Below, piece by piece: positions 11,024-23,012 of a DNA stretch of 64,000 bases; the stretch's first letter is position 1, and every line of letters begins with the position of its first letter. The stretch is taken from positions 1 to 64,000 of the forward strand of contig JAFEMH010007002.1 in the NCBI GenBank assembly GCA_022495995.1, given 5' to 3'. The notes under the pieces were generated by a model, which saw nothing but the letters and a program-made list of their open reading frames with translations, was not told where the DNA came from and did not search any database. This DNA comes from Adenophora triphylla var. japonica. Its lineage: Eukaryota > Streptophyta > Magnoliopsida > Asterales > Campanulaceae. A program made the position numbers and the translations under genes.

Positions 11024-12213
11024 CGGTTGTCTTCGGCAAGCGCATACTGTAACTCCGCCTTGAACAGCTCGGCAACAACTCCCGAGTTAAATAGCATAAT
11101 AATCTCGCTTCGACCGACGCCCGCAATCCGGTTTGCGACTTCCATAAATCTATCTCGTGAAAGCCGAAATGCTCTCTCCTTCATACCGCTTCAAACTACA
11201 GTCGGTTTTTTGAGCGGCCGCGCTCCCGATCCACCGAATCTCGCCAAAAACTTATTTTTGAGGTCCCGATACCCCATCACGGATTCCGCCGGCCGTGCTA
11301 AGAACTATTCCAGCAAGGCGTGATCGCCAAGGGTGCTCGCAAACGCCTTGCAGACATAGCTTCATTGTCGGCCAAGAACGACAACGTTACCTCAAACCCT
11401 CCAATATGAGTGTTAGCTCTAGTATTCCCGAATAACTTGGTAAATTTGGCATGCGGAAAGTGTGGTCGGGCGACAATCTGAATGCTCTTTACAAACGGCC
11501 AAATAAGAACCTTTCACTTCCCGGGGCTTGGTTCCCACTTCCAACTCTTTAATCTTCTTAGCCATCTCCGCCATTTCGGATTTCCATTTATCATCTTCAC
11601 TTTTCTTCGCCCTCCAATTCTGCGGTTTTGGCTAATTCTACGGCTTTCAAAGCTTCGGCCACTCGATAGCCTCCGCAATCTTGTCGGCTTCGCGGCCTTC
11701 TCCGCCCTTTCTCTATCACTCCTTTCTCTATCAATCCTTTCGCCGCCTACGATCTCTATCCCGTAGCGACACTTCATCTCGACGAGCTCGTCATAATGCC
11801 TTGATCTCGTGCGACCTTTCTCTCACATATGTATCATCATCGGAATACCTCGAGCGACTTGGCACATAATCTCGTCACGTGGATCCTCATCGCTTTCATA
11901 TCCAAAATAGTAAGAGTCATCTCGCGAATTTCCCGACTTATGATAAATCTTTCCTTCTTCAATGCGATCCGCACGTCTCCTTTTAACCCTTTCGTATCTC
12001 GCTCTCATCATCTTGACGCCCGCGAACTCTTTCCTCATTCTCGGGCGGTGACATGTCCTCGTCCGCCCTCATCCCTCCCTGGATGCACTTCGACCGGGCG
12101 CTTTGCCTTCCTCTATCTTGTCCTTCCACTTCGACCAGACGGCTCAAAGGGATCACCGTAGGTGCTCGGCCCATCTTTTTTAACCTCTCATTGTTCGCGA
12201 GAACCTTCATCAT
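11024..12213 (-). pseudogene. gag N-terminal and capsid region, frameshifted
   Basis: Minus-strand pieces in several frames. The stretch at about 11290-11180 reads as a retrotransposon gag (capsid) segment with the motif DLKNKFLARF. Further upstream are Arg/Glu-rich open stretches (11777-11514, 12038-11823, 12213-11983) typical of the charged N-terminal part of Tat gag. No continuous frame. Confidence 0.65.
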
Positions 12214-12706
12214 ATAAGCATTCTCCTTTCTTAACCGTTCGCTTCGGCCCCGGCACTCGGGTTTTAGATGGAACGGGGTCTTCGCTGCCCTTCCTTTCCT
12301 TTGTTTCTCGCTTCGCTCTCTATCTTCTCGCCTACGGCGCTCCTAATGGCCGAATCTGCCTCGCAGTGTGGACATCGCCTTCGCGAGCAGCCCCGACCTC
12401 GCCCGCGGCATCCTTGCGAGTATCCTTGGCATTTGGAGTTTCCGTCATCGGATTCTCGGGCTCCCTCGTCCGAGTATCCTTTTCTTGTACCATTTTGACT
12501 ATTTTCCGGGCTTGTTAAACAATCTTAAACCGATCACAATCAACTTCAACACCAAATAACCACTCGCAGAATACCTTTCACCAAGAACAAAACCGAAGAA
12601 AACCTGCACCAAACCCACCGTATCCTTCAAAGAAACCTTTCCAACCTTACCCAACAATTATCCAACCAAAACAAGGTTACCATTCGTGTCCCGCAACTGA
12701 ACCAAC
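12214..12706 (-). other. 5' leader with possible Asp-tRNA-like primer site
   Basis: No open frame of note. Next to the inferred LTR end at 12707 the minus strand reads TGGTTCAGTTGCGGGACACG. This resembles the Asp-tRNA primer site of many plant Ty3/gypsy elements (TGGCGCCGTTGCCGGGGA), with mismatches and shortened C and G runs. The assignment is tentative. Confidence 0.35.
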
Positions 12707-13412
12707 TGATGCTACCACGAAAAATCTGCGGTTGCACTGGGACTGAACTTGACTGGATACTTCGGCTGCCTCCTTACTTGGTTATTCTCCTGCACACAAA
12801 GAACAAGGTAAACTAGGTCGGGGGTGACCCCGGCGTACCCCCTCCGGTGTGAGAGTAAGGTTAGATGGACAAGGAAGGTGATATAACAATGGATGTTCTA
12901 GAGAGAGAAAGTAGAGAGAGAGATACCTATCTGTAAATGAAGAAGATCTCCCTTTTTTATACCCCAAACCCCCCATGTGCCATGCACATGGGGGACACAT
13001 GTCAATCATCCAGCCAATGGTCTCAACCAACCCAAAGATAGTGGGATTTCACTGTTCACCTGGTCACATCAAGCTACAGTGGACTACTGAGTTCCGAAGC
13101 GGGATGTCCTTTTACTAAGCCGCAAGCGACAACAGGCTTCTTAGGCGGCAACAATGTCCATGGTTCAACAATCAAGGTCACCATGATTTCCGCCATACGG
13201 AGTCCATTATTTATGCCTCTCACCATGGGTTGACTCATTTTATAAGCTCTCCAACATTCTTGGGCGGGATGGTCCCATCTCGCAGGGGACTTCCCGCCAT
13301 TGGACCAAACTCGTTGTCATATTACACCCACGGGGCCTTTATTCAATTAGGCTCATTATGCTGCCTTATGACCCAATTGATATTAGGCCCAACCACACTT
13401 TATGATATCGCA
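12707..13412 (-). repeat. 5' LTR of the Tat-like element
   Basis: On the minus strand it begins TGCGATATC at 13412; 12788-13412 matches the left LTR. The inner end at 12707 (...GCATCA) is inferred from the TG/CA rule and the adjacent primer-like site. A TATA-like box sits on the minus strand at 12951-12964. Right of 13412 the similarity to the left copy stops at once. Confidence 0.75.
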
Positions 13413-14929
13413 TCAGAACTATGAATGATCGTTTGTTATTTGATACATAACCATTTCGGGATGACAGTCTCATATTTTTAGTGGTTAATTTAATTTAAAT
13501 TTGACGAAAGATTTAGAAAAAAAATCAAATAAAACTCTAATTTTTTTATTGATACACTATCAAACACACTAACAATAACAATTTGTAGAATTTTATTAAT
13601 ATAATTATTTTCACCTGATTTCTTTTTATCAAAATTCAAATTAATTAATCACTAAAAAGGTTGACTATCATTTCGAAACGGGTGAGTATCACAAGTGTTA
13701 TTATTAGTCAAAAACTTTTCAATTCGAAGCCAATTAGAAAGTTGATGAAAGCTATGGACATATATGTTTGAAAGAAATGAATTATACCAAAAAGTAGAGC
13801 CAAATTTTGGTCAAAAAGGAGAAGAAATCTAGACGGAGACGGAGACGGAGACATGCACTTCTATGGATACGCGGGCATATACACTTGGATTACACTTGCT
13901 GTTCTTTTTTAGCAGATCAGATACATTATTATGGTAATTCATTATATACTCCTACTTTGTTCAAATTAGTATACAATAAACATAAAACATGTGATTGTTG
14001 AGATAAAAGAAATGGAAAATCAACTTTTGATTTTTCTTGTTTGGTGATGGTGACCCAACTTCATGCCCAATACATAAAATCAAACATATTGACACTTTGA
14101 TAGTTTTAATTAAATTGTTTCGTTATTTTCTAAGACCTCGTTTGATTTTTAAAAAAACCTCTTATTCAGAGCTTCATCTCTGAGGGAATCAGATATTGAA
14201 GCATTCTGGGCGTTTGATTTTTTTTTTTACATTCAGTCTAATTGCCTCTTAAAGTCCTCTTAATTTTAAGTGGTTAAAATGTTGCTGAATTGCCTCTGAA
14301 AGCCACTGTTTCATATTTGATTTTGGTTAATTTTTTTAAATCATTTCTTTGTTCATACTTGCATTTACGTTTTTTTTTTTTTTTTTTTATCTGTTTTAAA
14401 ATGAATTCGGATAGAAAATCAAACAACTTATCCAGGTCGAGAATTCGGTTTCGATTCTTTCTTTCTTAAAAATTCAGCCATTTTCAGAGGTGAAATCAGA
14501 TTTCAGCACTTAACACTTAAAAAAAACAAAAGCCACCTAAAACAACTAACAGAATGAACTTTTTACATCTTTCGTTTCGAATATTTTCTAAAATATTTTT
14601 TTTAACAAATAATATTTTTTCTAAAATAATTAACACAATGCACTTTTCACGTGGGTTAGGATGTTGGGGTGAGGGGGATGTGTGTTGGGGGAATCAAGCA
14701 TATTCAAAATGTCTTATTTTGGTATAATTGTAGATTTTTGAATTAATTAAAAGGTTGTCCATTTGTTTTTTGAGTTGTTCTTATAAAAAATCAGTTTTTC
14801 CTACAAGATTGAAAAAATGAATTTTGAAAGAACGCGATTAGGTTAGTGAGAGATAGGTCGTCATAGCCAAAGGCCAAAGGCTAGAGAGGGAATGCTTCGT
14901 CTGCTGCAAATTACTTTCAATTAAATGTA
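13413..14929. other. AT-rich intergenic DNA, nothing assigned
   Basis: No convincing coding region. Contains poly-T runs and a stretch at about 14130-14540 whose ends carry TTTGATTTTTA and AAAATCAAAC in opposite orientation, perhaps an old MITE, but I cannot define ends or a duplication. Confidence 0.4.
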
Positions 14930-15325
14930 ATTCCAACGGCAAGGGGCTAGAAGTGGTTGGATCCAAATGCCCCATGACTACATGTATTCCGTACTGCCTC
15001 TGCTAAATTTTGATTTATAATCGGTCGAAACATGTGTTTATTTACGTGACTTGATATAGTACCAAGAGCCTTGAAATTATAATTAGCAAAAGTAACTTCT
15101 ACTGTAGTCCAGTATTTCTCAGGTTTAAACTTGTAAATTTTTTCTGAGATTTTCTCCGTTTCTTTTTTGCTTTTAACCTTAGTAGGAGACCATGAGACAA
15201 TAATACTAAGTCACGCCCTCTTATCAATTGCTTTGATGAAAAGACACATTTTAGCTTTTCATATAACATAGTTTGTTCCATCTAATACATGAGGACGATA
15301 TTGATTCAAATGTCCTTCCATAATG
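14930..15325 (-). pseudogene. N-terminal gag fragment of an old Ty1/copia element
   Basis: Starting from an ATG at about 15322, the minus strand reads as the beginning of a copia gag: LDGTNYVI, a stop where the family has Trp, then KAKMCLFIKAIDKRAW-like sequence (again stop for Trp), then ALGTISSHVNKHMFR, which matches the usual 'ALxxIxxxVxxxxFxxI' stretch. Several stops; everything beyond about 14930 is unrecognisable. Confidence 0.65.
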
Positions 15326-15361
15326 GCTACTCTTTATGAATTTCACTCAGTGTAATCGAGT

Positions 15362-15376
15362 GGAGCTATGATACCA
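15362..15376 (-). other. primer binding site (initiator-Met-type) of the old copia element
   Basis: The minus strand reads TGGTATCATAGCTCC, one base off the common plant TGGTATCAGAGC site, two bases inside the LTR end at 15379. Confidence 0.75.
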
Positions 15377-15658
15377 ATTGAAAGAAATTGAGTAGATAAG
15401 ATTAACAAGTGAAGACACAAATACCTCGTGTAAGTTCTGGTGTGATAGCACCAACACTCACACCAGTACAAAAAGAAGCGGAATAAGAACTTTAAGAAAG
15501 TAAAACTCAGATTTAAACACTTATCTACATCAACTTGTGGTAGACAATAAAAAGCTTCTCTTTATAAACTCAATTGAGTGACGGTTACACGAACAATGTT
15601 AATAAGAGAAGAACAAAACAAAATCAAACAATCTGTCACACTAAACACTCCTTAATTC

Positions 15659-16187
15659 TGTTGTGAATTTGGTGCTCCCCCGTTGCAATCTAGACAAAGA
15701 ATCAATAAATCCACACACACAATATCACAAAAAACACACACACAAGAACACAAGAGTTGTTTACCCGGTTCATTCACCAACTCGTGAACTACGTCCGGGG
15801 GCAATTGCCAAGCCAATATGTATTAGACACCTTCTAATATGTTGCTATAATCAACTACGATATGTTCTAGGCCGAAATTATGCTTATATAGTTATACAAG
15901 GAAGCCCTAACTCAGTTTAAGAAGAGATCCAATCGAATTAGGAAACAAATCAAATCTGCAGCACAAAGATCGGGCACAGCGCGGCCGCCCTCAAGGCCAG
16001 CGCGGTCGCCCTCCTTGGCAGAGACTTCTTCACCCACGAAGGAACTCAGCCGCGGTCGCTCCACCACGAGCGCGGCCGCTCTCCTTGACAGAAGCTACCT
16101 CCGAGATTTTCCTCCTTCAATCTTCACCAAAACTCTTTCCACTTAGGCCCCTTTTCTTCCTTGTAGTTTAGGACTCCAATCCCAACA
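15659..16187 (-). repeat. 3' LTR of the gag-only copia element
   Basis: TGTTGTGAATTT...CCCAACA on the plus strand. TATA box on the minus strand at 15882-15894. Four CG-rich motifs (GCGCGGCCGCCC and variants) at 15979, 16000, 16050 and 16070, i.e. two pairs with 20-21-bp steps, upstream of the TATA box in the direction of transcription. Confidence 0.95.
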
Positions 16188-16305
16188 ATCTCCCGCCGGA
16201 GACTAAACTAACAAACATAAAATCACCCATCAACTCCCACCACGGAGTAAAGACCTTCGAACACATTTCCCCCTCCATATTGGCTTGACACTACCTCTCC
16301 TCTCC

Positions 16306-17745
16306 TCAAGTAATAAGGCGAGTTGAAACCAAGCGACGTTTCAACCTCTCCGTGTTAGATCGTTCTTGCCTCCCCAAATCAGCTTCTACCTTGATTTCTC
16401 CCCGCAAGTCTAACTTTGCCTTCTCCCTCCAGATCCACCTTCCTCGCAATGCTTCCCCTTGAAACTCGAACACACCTTGTTTCTTGCATCGTCTGTTTTT
16501 GGTCTGATTCCGCTCTCTGTTAGGGCACTTGGACTTCCACACCAAGTTGATCAACTTTGAGTCCCCCCCAACATACCGTTTCTTGATGTCTCCCCTTTTT
16601 ACACCAACAGGCCGGTTCTTTAGCCTCTTGCTCCCTCCGGAACGAACATCGACATTGTAGGTAGAGTACAACATCTTCCCCTTAACCCCACGAGCCAACA
16701 CCTTAGCCCCTTTTGTGACTTTCCAAGACCCACCAATGAAAGAAACACCATACCCTTCACTGTCAAGTTGTCCCACAGAAATCACCCTTCTCCTCAAATT
16801 CGGAACATGCATCACATTATGTAGTTGTAAAATAGTCCCGTTAGGTGTCTTCATCATCACATCCCCCTTACCTTTGACCTTCAATGGCTGACCGTCACCA
16901 AGATAGACAACCCCAAAGTCTCCGGTTTTGTACCGCTTCATTGATTCTGCATCCCTACTAGCATGACAAGAAGCTCCAGAATCCAACACCCGATCTTCAC
17001 CCGACTGCTCCTCCCCTAGGATTAATACATCTCCACCATCATCCACCACGTGTGCACCATCATCTTTTTCCGGACAGTCATAACTGATATGACCTAGTTC
17101 GCCACAATTGTAGCACTTGACCTTTTTCCCCTTTTTCGGTCTTCCCCTATTTCTCTCCACCCTAAGTGCAACCCCATCTATGGAAGATTCTCCCCTTTTC
17201 TCTTTCCTTCGCAACTCCTCTTGAAGGATGAGATCTCTAACCTCCGTATACACCAATGCTGTTTTCGACGTACTAATCGTTGTGACAGTAACCTCCCAAC
17301 TATCAGGCAATGATTTTAGTAGAAAACAAGCTAGCACTTCATCGGAGAAAGTAATATCAACACTCTTCAATTGGTCCACCATACCTTTGAAATTGCCGAT
17401 ATGACTTGCCGCCGTGCTCGCCCTCTCGACATCTTCGCATTCGCAAACCTCTTTATCAAATGCACCTTATCGATATTCGACGGCTTCTCATACATGTCTG
17501 ACGGCGTTTGTAGCAACGCCACCGTTGTCTTGGCCTCCATAGCGTTCCGTGCAACGTCGTCGGTTAGTGGCACTCTTACCGCTTCCTAACGCCTTCCGAT
17601 CCAACGTCTCCCAATCCCCTTGTGACATGCCTTCGGGCTTCTCCTTCAAGGGTCCATGAAGATCCTTAAAATAAAGGTAGTCTTCAATCCTTGTCCTCCA
17701 AAACGTGAAATTCACACCGTTGAATTTCTCGATTGAGTTCTTCAT
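16306..17745 (-). pseudogene. copia gag-protease of the non-autonomous element
   Basis: Starts MKNSIEKFNGVNFTFWRTR at 17745, the usual copia gag start. The UBN2-type gag region follows in three frames (to about 17370), with a SLPDSWEVTVTTIS motif in the 358-codon open stretch 17382-16306. This stretch has a zinc knuckle CYNCGELGHISYDC (C-x2-C-x4-H-x4-C) and the protease signature VLDSGASCHAS, followed by LGDGQPLKVKGKGDV and HNVMHVPNLRRRVISVGQL, so the protease looks whole. A Lys/Arg-rich tail ends the frame. At least two frameshifts between 17370 and 17580. The protein would assemble particles but has no polymerase. Confidence 0.88.
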
Positions 17746-17827
17746 CTGACTGCTTCACCAAAATCCCCAAGAACGCGATTCAAAATTAATCAACTAATGA
17801 AAAAGATTTTGAATCCTCCGAACCAAT

Positions 17828-17839
17828 GCTCTGATACCA
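17828..17839 (-). other. primer binding site, initiator-Met tRNA
   Basis: TGGTATCAGAGC on the minus strand, two bases from the LTR end at 17842; an exact match to the common plant copia primer site. Confidence 0.95.
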
Positions 17840-17841
17840 GT

Positions 17842-18368
17842 TGTTGTGAATTTGGTGCTCCCCCGTTGCAATCTAGACAAAGAATCAATAGACCCACACA
17901 CACAATATCACAAGAAACACACACACAAGAACACAAGAGTTGTTTACCCAGTTCATTCACCAACTCGTGAACTACGTCCGGCACCGCTAAGCCAATATGT
18001 ATTAGACACCTTCTAATATGTTCCTACAATCAACTACGATATGTTCTAGGCCGAAATTATGCTTATATAGTTATACAAGAAAGCCCTAACTCAGTTTAAG
18101 AAGAGATCCAATCGAATTAGGAAACAAATCAAATCTGCAGCACAAAGATCGGGCACAGCGCGGCCGCCCTCAAGGCCAGCGCGGTCGCCCTCCTTGGCAG
18201 AGACTTCTTCACCCACGAAGGAACTCCAGCGCGGTCGCCCTCCATCACGAGCGCGACCGCTCTCCTTGACAGAAGCTACCTCCGAGATTTTCCTCCTTCA
18301 ATCTTCACCAAAACTCTTCCGACTTAGGCCCCTTTTCTTCCTTGTAGTTTAGGACTCCAATCCCAACA
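17842..18368 (-). repeat. 5' LTR of the gag-only copia element
   Basis: 527 bp, partner of 15659-16187. TATA-like box on the minus strand near 18066. CG-rich motifs at 18158, 18179, 18229 and 18251. Differences from the partner cluster around these motifs and around the CCGG stretch near 17980. Confidence 0.95.
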
Positions 18369-19599
18369 AATTCTTTGGAACTTCAATGATTAAAGCACAC
18401 AAAAATCGTGTATATGAATGAGCCGTGCGGTATATATTTATAAGAGAAGAGATCCTTGTTTGTAGGGAGTGATTTGCTTGAAAAGATCCTCCATATTTAA
18501 ACTTCTACCTTCGTTTTAACTATTGTCAATTAAGTCAATCCTTCATTATCATGAACTCTTTTTATTGTGTGAGAGATACCTACAAAATAATCAAATCTAT
18601 ACTATATTAAAAGCAAGAAAGTGGCCAAAATGGAAATTTGGCGCTCAAAAACATCAACATCAAGTGATTAAATTTGGAAATTTGTCAAGGGTATTTTAGT
18701 CATTTACGTTCATGGTATAAATGTAGATATTAGACATTAAAATCAACATCAAGTGCTTTTGATTGGATGCCTAAATTTACGAATTTTTTTCCCGTAAAAA
18801 TTTTTTGACGTCAATTATTTTATAATAAATTAATTAAAAAAAAATTTTACACCAAAATTCATAAATTTTTTTCCTCTACAAATAGAGACTAATTTCATTT
18901 GATTCGGACACAGAAAAAAAATTCTCTTTCTTGAATATAAATCAAATATTTTATAAAAAAATATTTTTAAAATTTTTTTTTCCACCTAAAATCATTAAAA
19001 AAAATTCCTCCAAAAATAAATACTAATTTCATTTGATTCGGACAAAAAAAAAATCCTCTTCTTTGAAGTGCATGTCAATATTCTAAAAAATAAATATAGT
19101 ATAAATAGGTAGTTTGAAAGAGGGAGAGTAAGAAGTGGATTGGGTTTGATGAGAGTGTAGTGTTTGGGAAAAAAAAATCATTTAACACATTGTTAGTTAT
19201 TTTTGGATTTTGATTTTTCTTCTCAAAATTAAATAAGTTAAATTGAAAAGAATACTATAATTTTGTTCATGATAAGTTAATGTAAAAAAATATGATATTT
19301 ATTTAAAAAAATCCTCTTTTTTGAATATAAATCAAATATTTTATAATATTTTTTTTTTAAAAAAAAATTCACCAAAAATCATAAAAAAAATTCCTCAAAA
19401 AATAGAGACTACTTTCATTCGATTTGGACACAAAAAAGAAATCCTCTTCTTTGAAATCCATGTCAATATTCTAAAAAATAAAGATAGTATGAATTGGTAT
19501 TTTGAAAGAGGAAGAGGAAGAAGTGGGTTGGATTTGATGAGGGAGTGAATTGTTTGGAGAAATTTTTTTCATTTAACACAATTGTTTGTTTTTTTAAGA

Positions 19600-20727
<1,128 letters not shown>

Positions 20728-21676
20728 TGTAGCGATGCGTGAATTTTGAAATAACAGAGTCGCCACCTATATTATTTGTTTGGAAACATAGGAAAACCAT
20801 TTTGAAAAGAGATTTGAGGGTTCGGGGGTTAAGTTATCGAATGGGTAGGTCGAGGAGCATCCATTCCACCCAATCCGGAGATCGGTCTTGCCAATTGAGT
20901 ATTATCAATCTTTTTAATTACTAATTAAATAAAGAACAAGAAAACCCTAATCAATTACTTGATTAGGAATGTCGGATTGTACGCTTCGAGATCGCCTTCA
21001 TCGATTGAAGGGACTCTAGGCTAATCCTTTTGATGGGATTACACCACTCTAAAAGCCAATAGAGAGAGATTAAGAAGAAAAGAGTAAAAGTATAGGAGTT
21101 TACCTAGTTTAGGGAGGATTTGATTTAGAACGTGGTTCTAAGATGTCTTCTCGATCGAGAAGTGATTTGGGCAGAGTTTCGACTCAATATGAGAGTCAAG
21201 TCTTGATGCGGACAGAGCTTCGCCTTGATGCTAAGCTTGAGCCTTGATGTTCGTCAATCAACGTGGTTGAAGGACGAATTTAGGAGTTGTTTGTGAGTGA
21301 TTTGAAGGAATCTTTCGTGGAGAGAAACCAACAAATTGTGTGTGTTGTGTGGAAAAAATGGACCTTTGAAACAGTGGAAGTCACCAAGTATTTATAGGGG
21401 TTTAGGAGGTAGAGGTGGAGAGGTAAAACACTCCTAGGAAGCTTCCAGAACTCAATTCTGATTGGAGAACCGGATTAGATGAGGTTTATCAAGAAAGGAG
21501 GTTGAAACGGAGAAGGAGAGTGATTTCTGCACATCCTGTCGAGGGGATATCTCGCGCGAGATATGATATCTCGTGCGAGATATCTAGTCTGATGACTATT
21601 TTGTCCTCTTCAGTTTATTCCGTTAGTCAGTTAGGTCTAGGGATGGCAATTTAACCGAACCCGATTCGTTCCGAAG

Positions 21677-21850
21677 GGTGATCCGATCCGAAATTTTCGG
21701 ATTTGGTAATTTTTTTCATGATCCGTTCGGATTTCGGATCGGATACGGTTTTGGTATGATCCGATCCGATATCCGATCCGATCCGATTCGCTATATTTTA
21801 TTACCCGATCCGAAATCCGATCCGAGATCCGATCCGATCCGATCCGATCC
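21677..21850 (+). repeat. left subterminal GATCCGATCC repeat cluster of the hAT
   Basis: Many overlapping copies of GATCCGATCC and half copies in both orientations. Short subterminal repeats of this kind are the usual binding sites of hAT transposases (as for Ac), so these are the likely sites here. Confidence 0.8.
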
Positions 21851-21998
21851 GCTTTTTTAAACCTAGTTTTTCATTTTTACCCCCTAATGTTCTTTTAATT
21901 TTCATTTATATCTTTCATATATAAAGAAAAATATAGGGTTTGATTGGTTTACTCTCTCTCCGCAGCACAAACTCTTTCTCTTCTCTTGGCGACGCATC

Positions 21999-22242
21999 CA
22001 CGATTCACGCACGGTCTCTCCCTCTTCTTCACAAGTCTCTTGCCGGCCGGCGAATCTAAGGTATTTTCGAATCATTTCTTTAAATTTACACTCCAAAAGT
22101 CTAAATCAGTTGAGGATTTCAATTTAATTATCCCTAATTGTTGTTTTTCTTCAAGATCATCACGATTCACGCACGGTCTCTCTCTCTTCTTCACAAGTCT
22201 CTTGCCGGCCGGCGAATCTAAGGTATTTTCGAATCATTTCTT
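21999..22242 (+). repeat. duplicated 5' exon and splice donor of the hAT gene
   Basis: An ~83-bp segment beginning CACGATTCACGCACGG occurs at 21999-22081 and 22161-22242. Both copies end in CTAAG followed by GTATTTTC, a good splice donor (GT at 22061 and 22222). Either could be the first, non-coding exon joined to the acceptor at 23012. Confidence 0.75.
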
Positions 22243-23012
22243 CACAAGTCCGAAACCTAGCATTGTGTTTTAACTTTTAAGTAGTCAATAATGAGCTAGA
22301 ATAAGAACCCAAGATCGCAGATGACTTAAAAGCTGTATTTATTTCTTTAAGGGACAGCCAGTGTTGAAGACTCTGTGTCCTACAAAATGCCAAGCTTTTG
22401 AGAAGATGCTAATTAAATTTGACATGCATTATTTCATTTATGAAATAAAAAAGGCTGGTTACCCGAAATGTGCTACTTCTATCATTGAACTTCCCTCTCC
22501 CAATTAGCATACGGTTTGGGGAACGTTCGGTGAGTGCTAGAGTCACTACAGGGTCGATGCCAATCCCTAAAATGGACTATGTTGTTAATCAACAAGAAAC
22601 TGGTCACGAGAACACCGGGAATGAGGTGCAATAGCAGAATATGTGTGCTCAAGAAGTATTATTAGCTGCTATAGTGTTTTAGGGTAACCCATGTCGAAGT
22701 AATATTGATCTCTCCCCTCTTTACATGATCCAATCATTGGTTTGGAGCTGTTTGATGCTCCAATTTTTTTTCATTGGACCTATGAAGGTTCCTGCTCTCT
22801 TTCTTTGCTTTTAATTTTTCGTTTTGATTCTTCATCAGAAATTGAGTTGAGCTGAACATTTTGCTCTCTTTTCGTTTTGAGCTGAACATTTTGCTCTCAG
22901 AAATTGAGTTGAGCTGAACATTTTGTTCTTTCAATTGAGGTTCCTGCATGTTTTAGCTTCAACATTAACTTGTTCACTGACTTTATCTGTTTAATCTTTT
23001 GTTTATTGATAG

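Larger units (their letters stand above)
1..13412 (-). mobile_element. Tat-lineage Ty3/gypsy LTR retrotransposon with an antisense ORF
   Basis: Nearly complete element read on the minus strand: 5' LTR at the right (to 13412), then gag, protease, reverse transcriptase, RNase H, a second RNase H, integrase, a repeat-rich spacer, a plus-strand ORF and the 3' LTR at the left. This order, with an archaeal-type second RNase H and an antisense ORF before the 3' LTR, is known for the Tat lineage of plant Ty3/gypsy elements. The left end runs off the window, so the target duplication cannot be tested. All frames are interrupted. The element is visibly more GC-rich than the AT-rich DNA right of 13412. 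Lineage call is inference from domain order; superfamily is certain from the RT and integrase motifs. Confidence 0.9.
15659..18368 (-). mobile_element. non-autonomous Ty1/copia element with gag and protease only
   Basis: Complete 2.71-kb element with LTRs at 15659-16187 and 17842-18368, perfect 5-bp target duplications AATTC (15654-15658 and 18369-18373), an initiator-Met primer site and a polypurine tract (minus strand GGCGGGAGA next to 16187). The only coding content is gag, zinc knuckle, protease and a short tail; integrase, RT and RNase H are absent. This fits the 'terminal-repeat retrotransposon with gag' (TR-GAG) class, which depends on pol from relatives. The two LTRs differ at roughly 20 positions by eye. 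Confidence 0.92.
15379..18584 (-). repeat. 5' LTR of the old copia element, split by a younger insertion
   Basis: Runs from TG at 15379 next to the primer site to 15658 and resumes at 18374. The outer end is inferred at about 18584, where the minus strand starts TGTAGGTATCTC. Without the 2.7-kb insertion and one target copy it is about 490 bp. A TATA-like box (TATAAATATA on the minus strand) is at about 18430. No second LTR or polypurine tract is present in the window, so the outer end is a guess. Confidence 0.5.

Noticed and set aside
12791..13412. LTR of about 620 bp ending at 12791 and starting at base 4 on the left
   Set aside because: TG/CA would fit, but the homology already covers bases 1-3 and no primer site lies next to 12791; an end at 12707 with an Asp-tRNA-like site fits better, though not proven.
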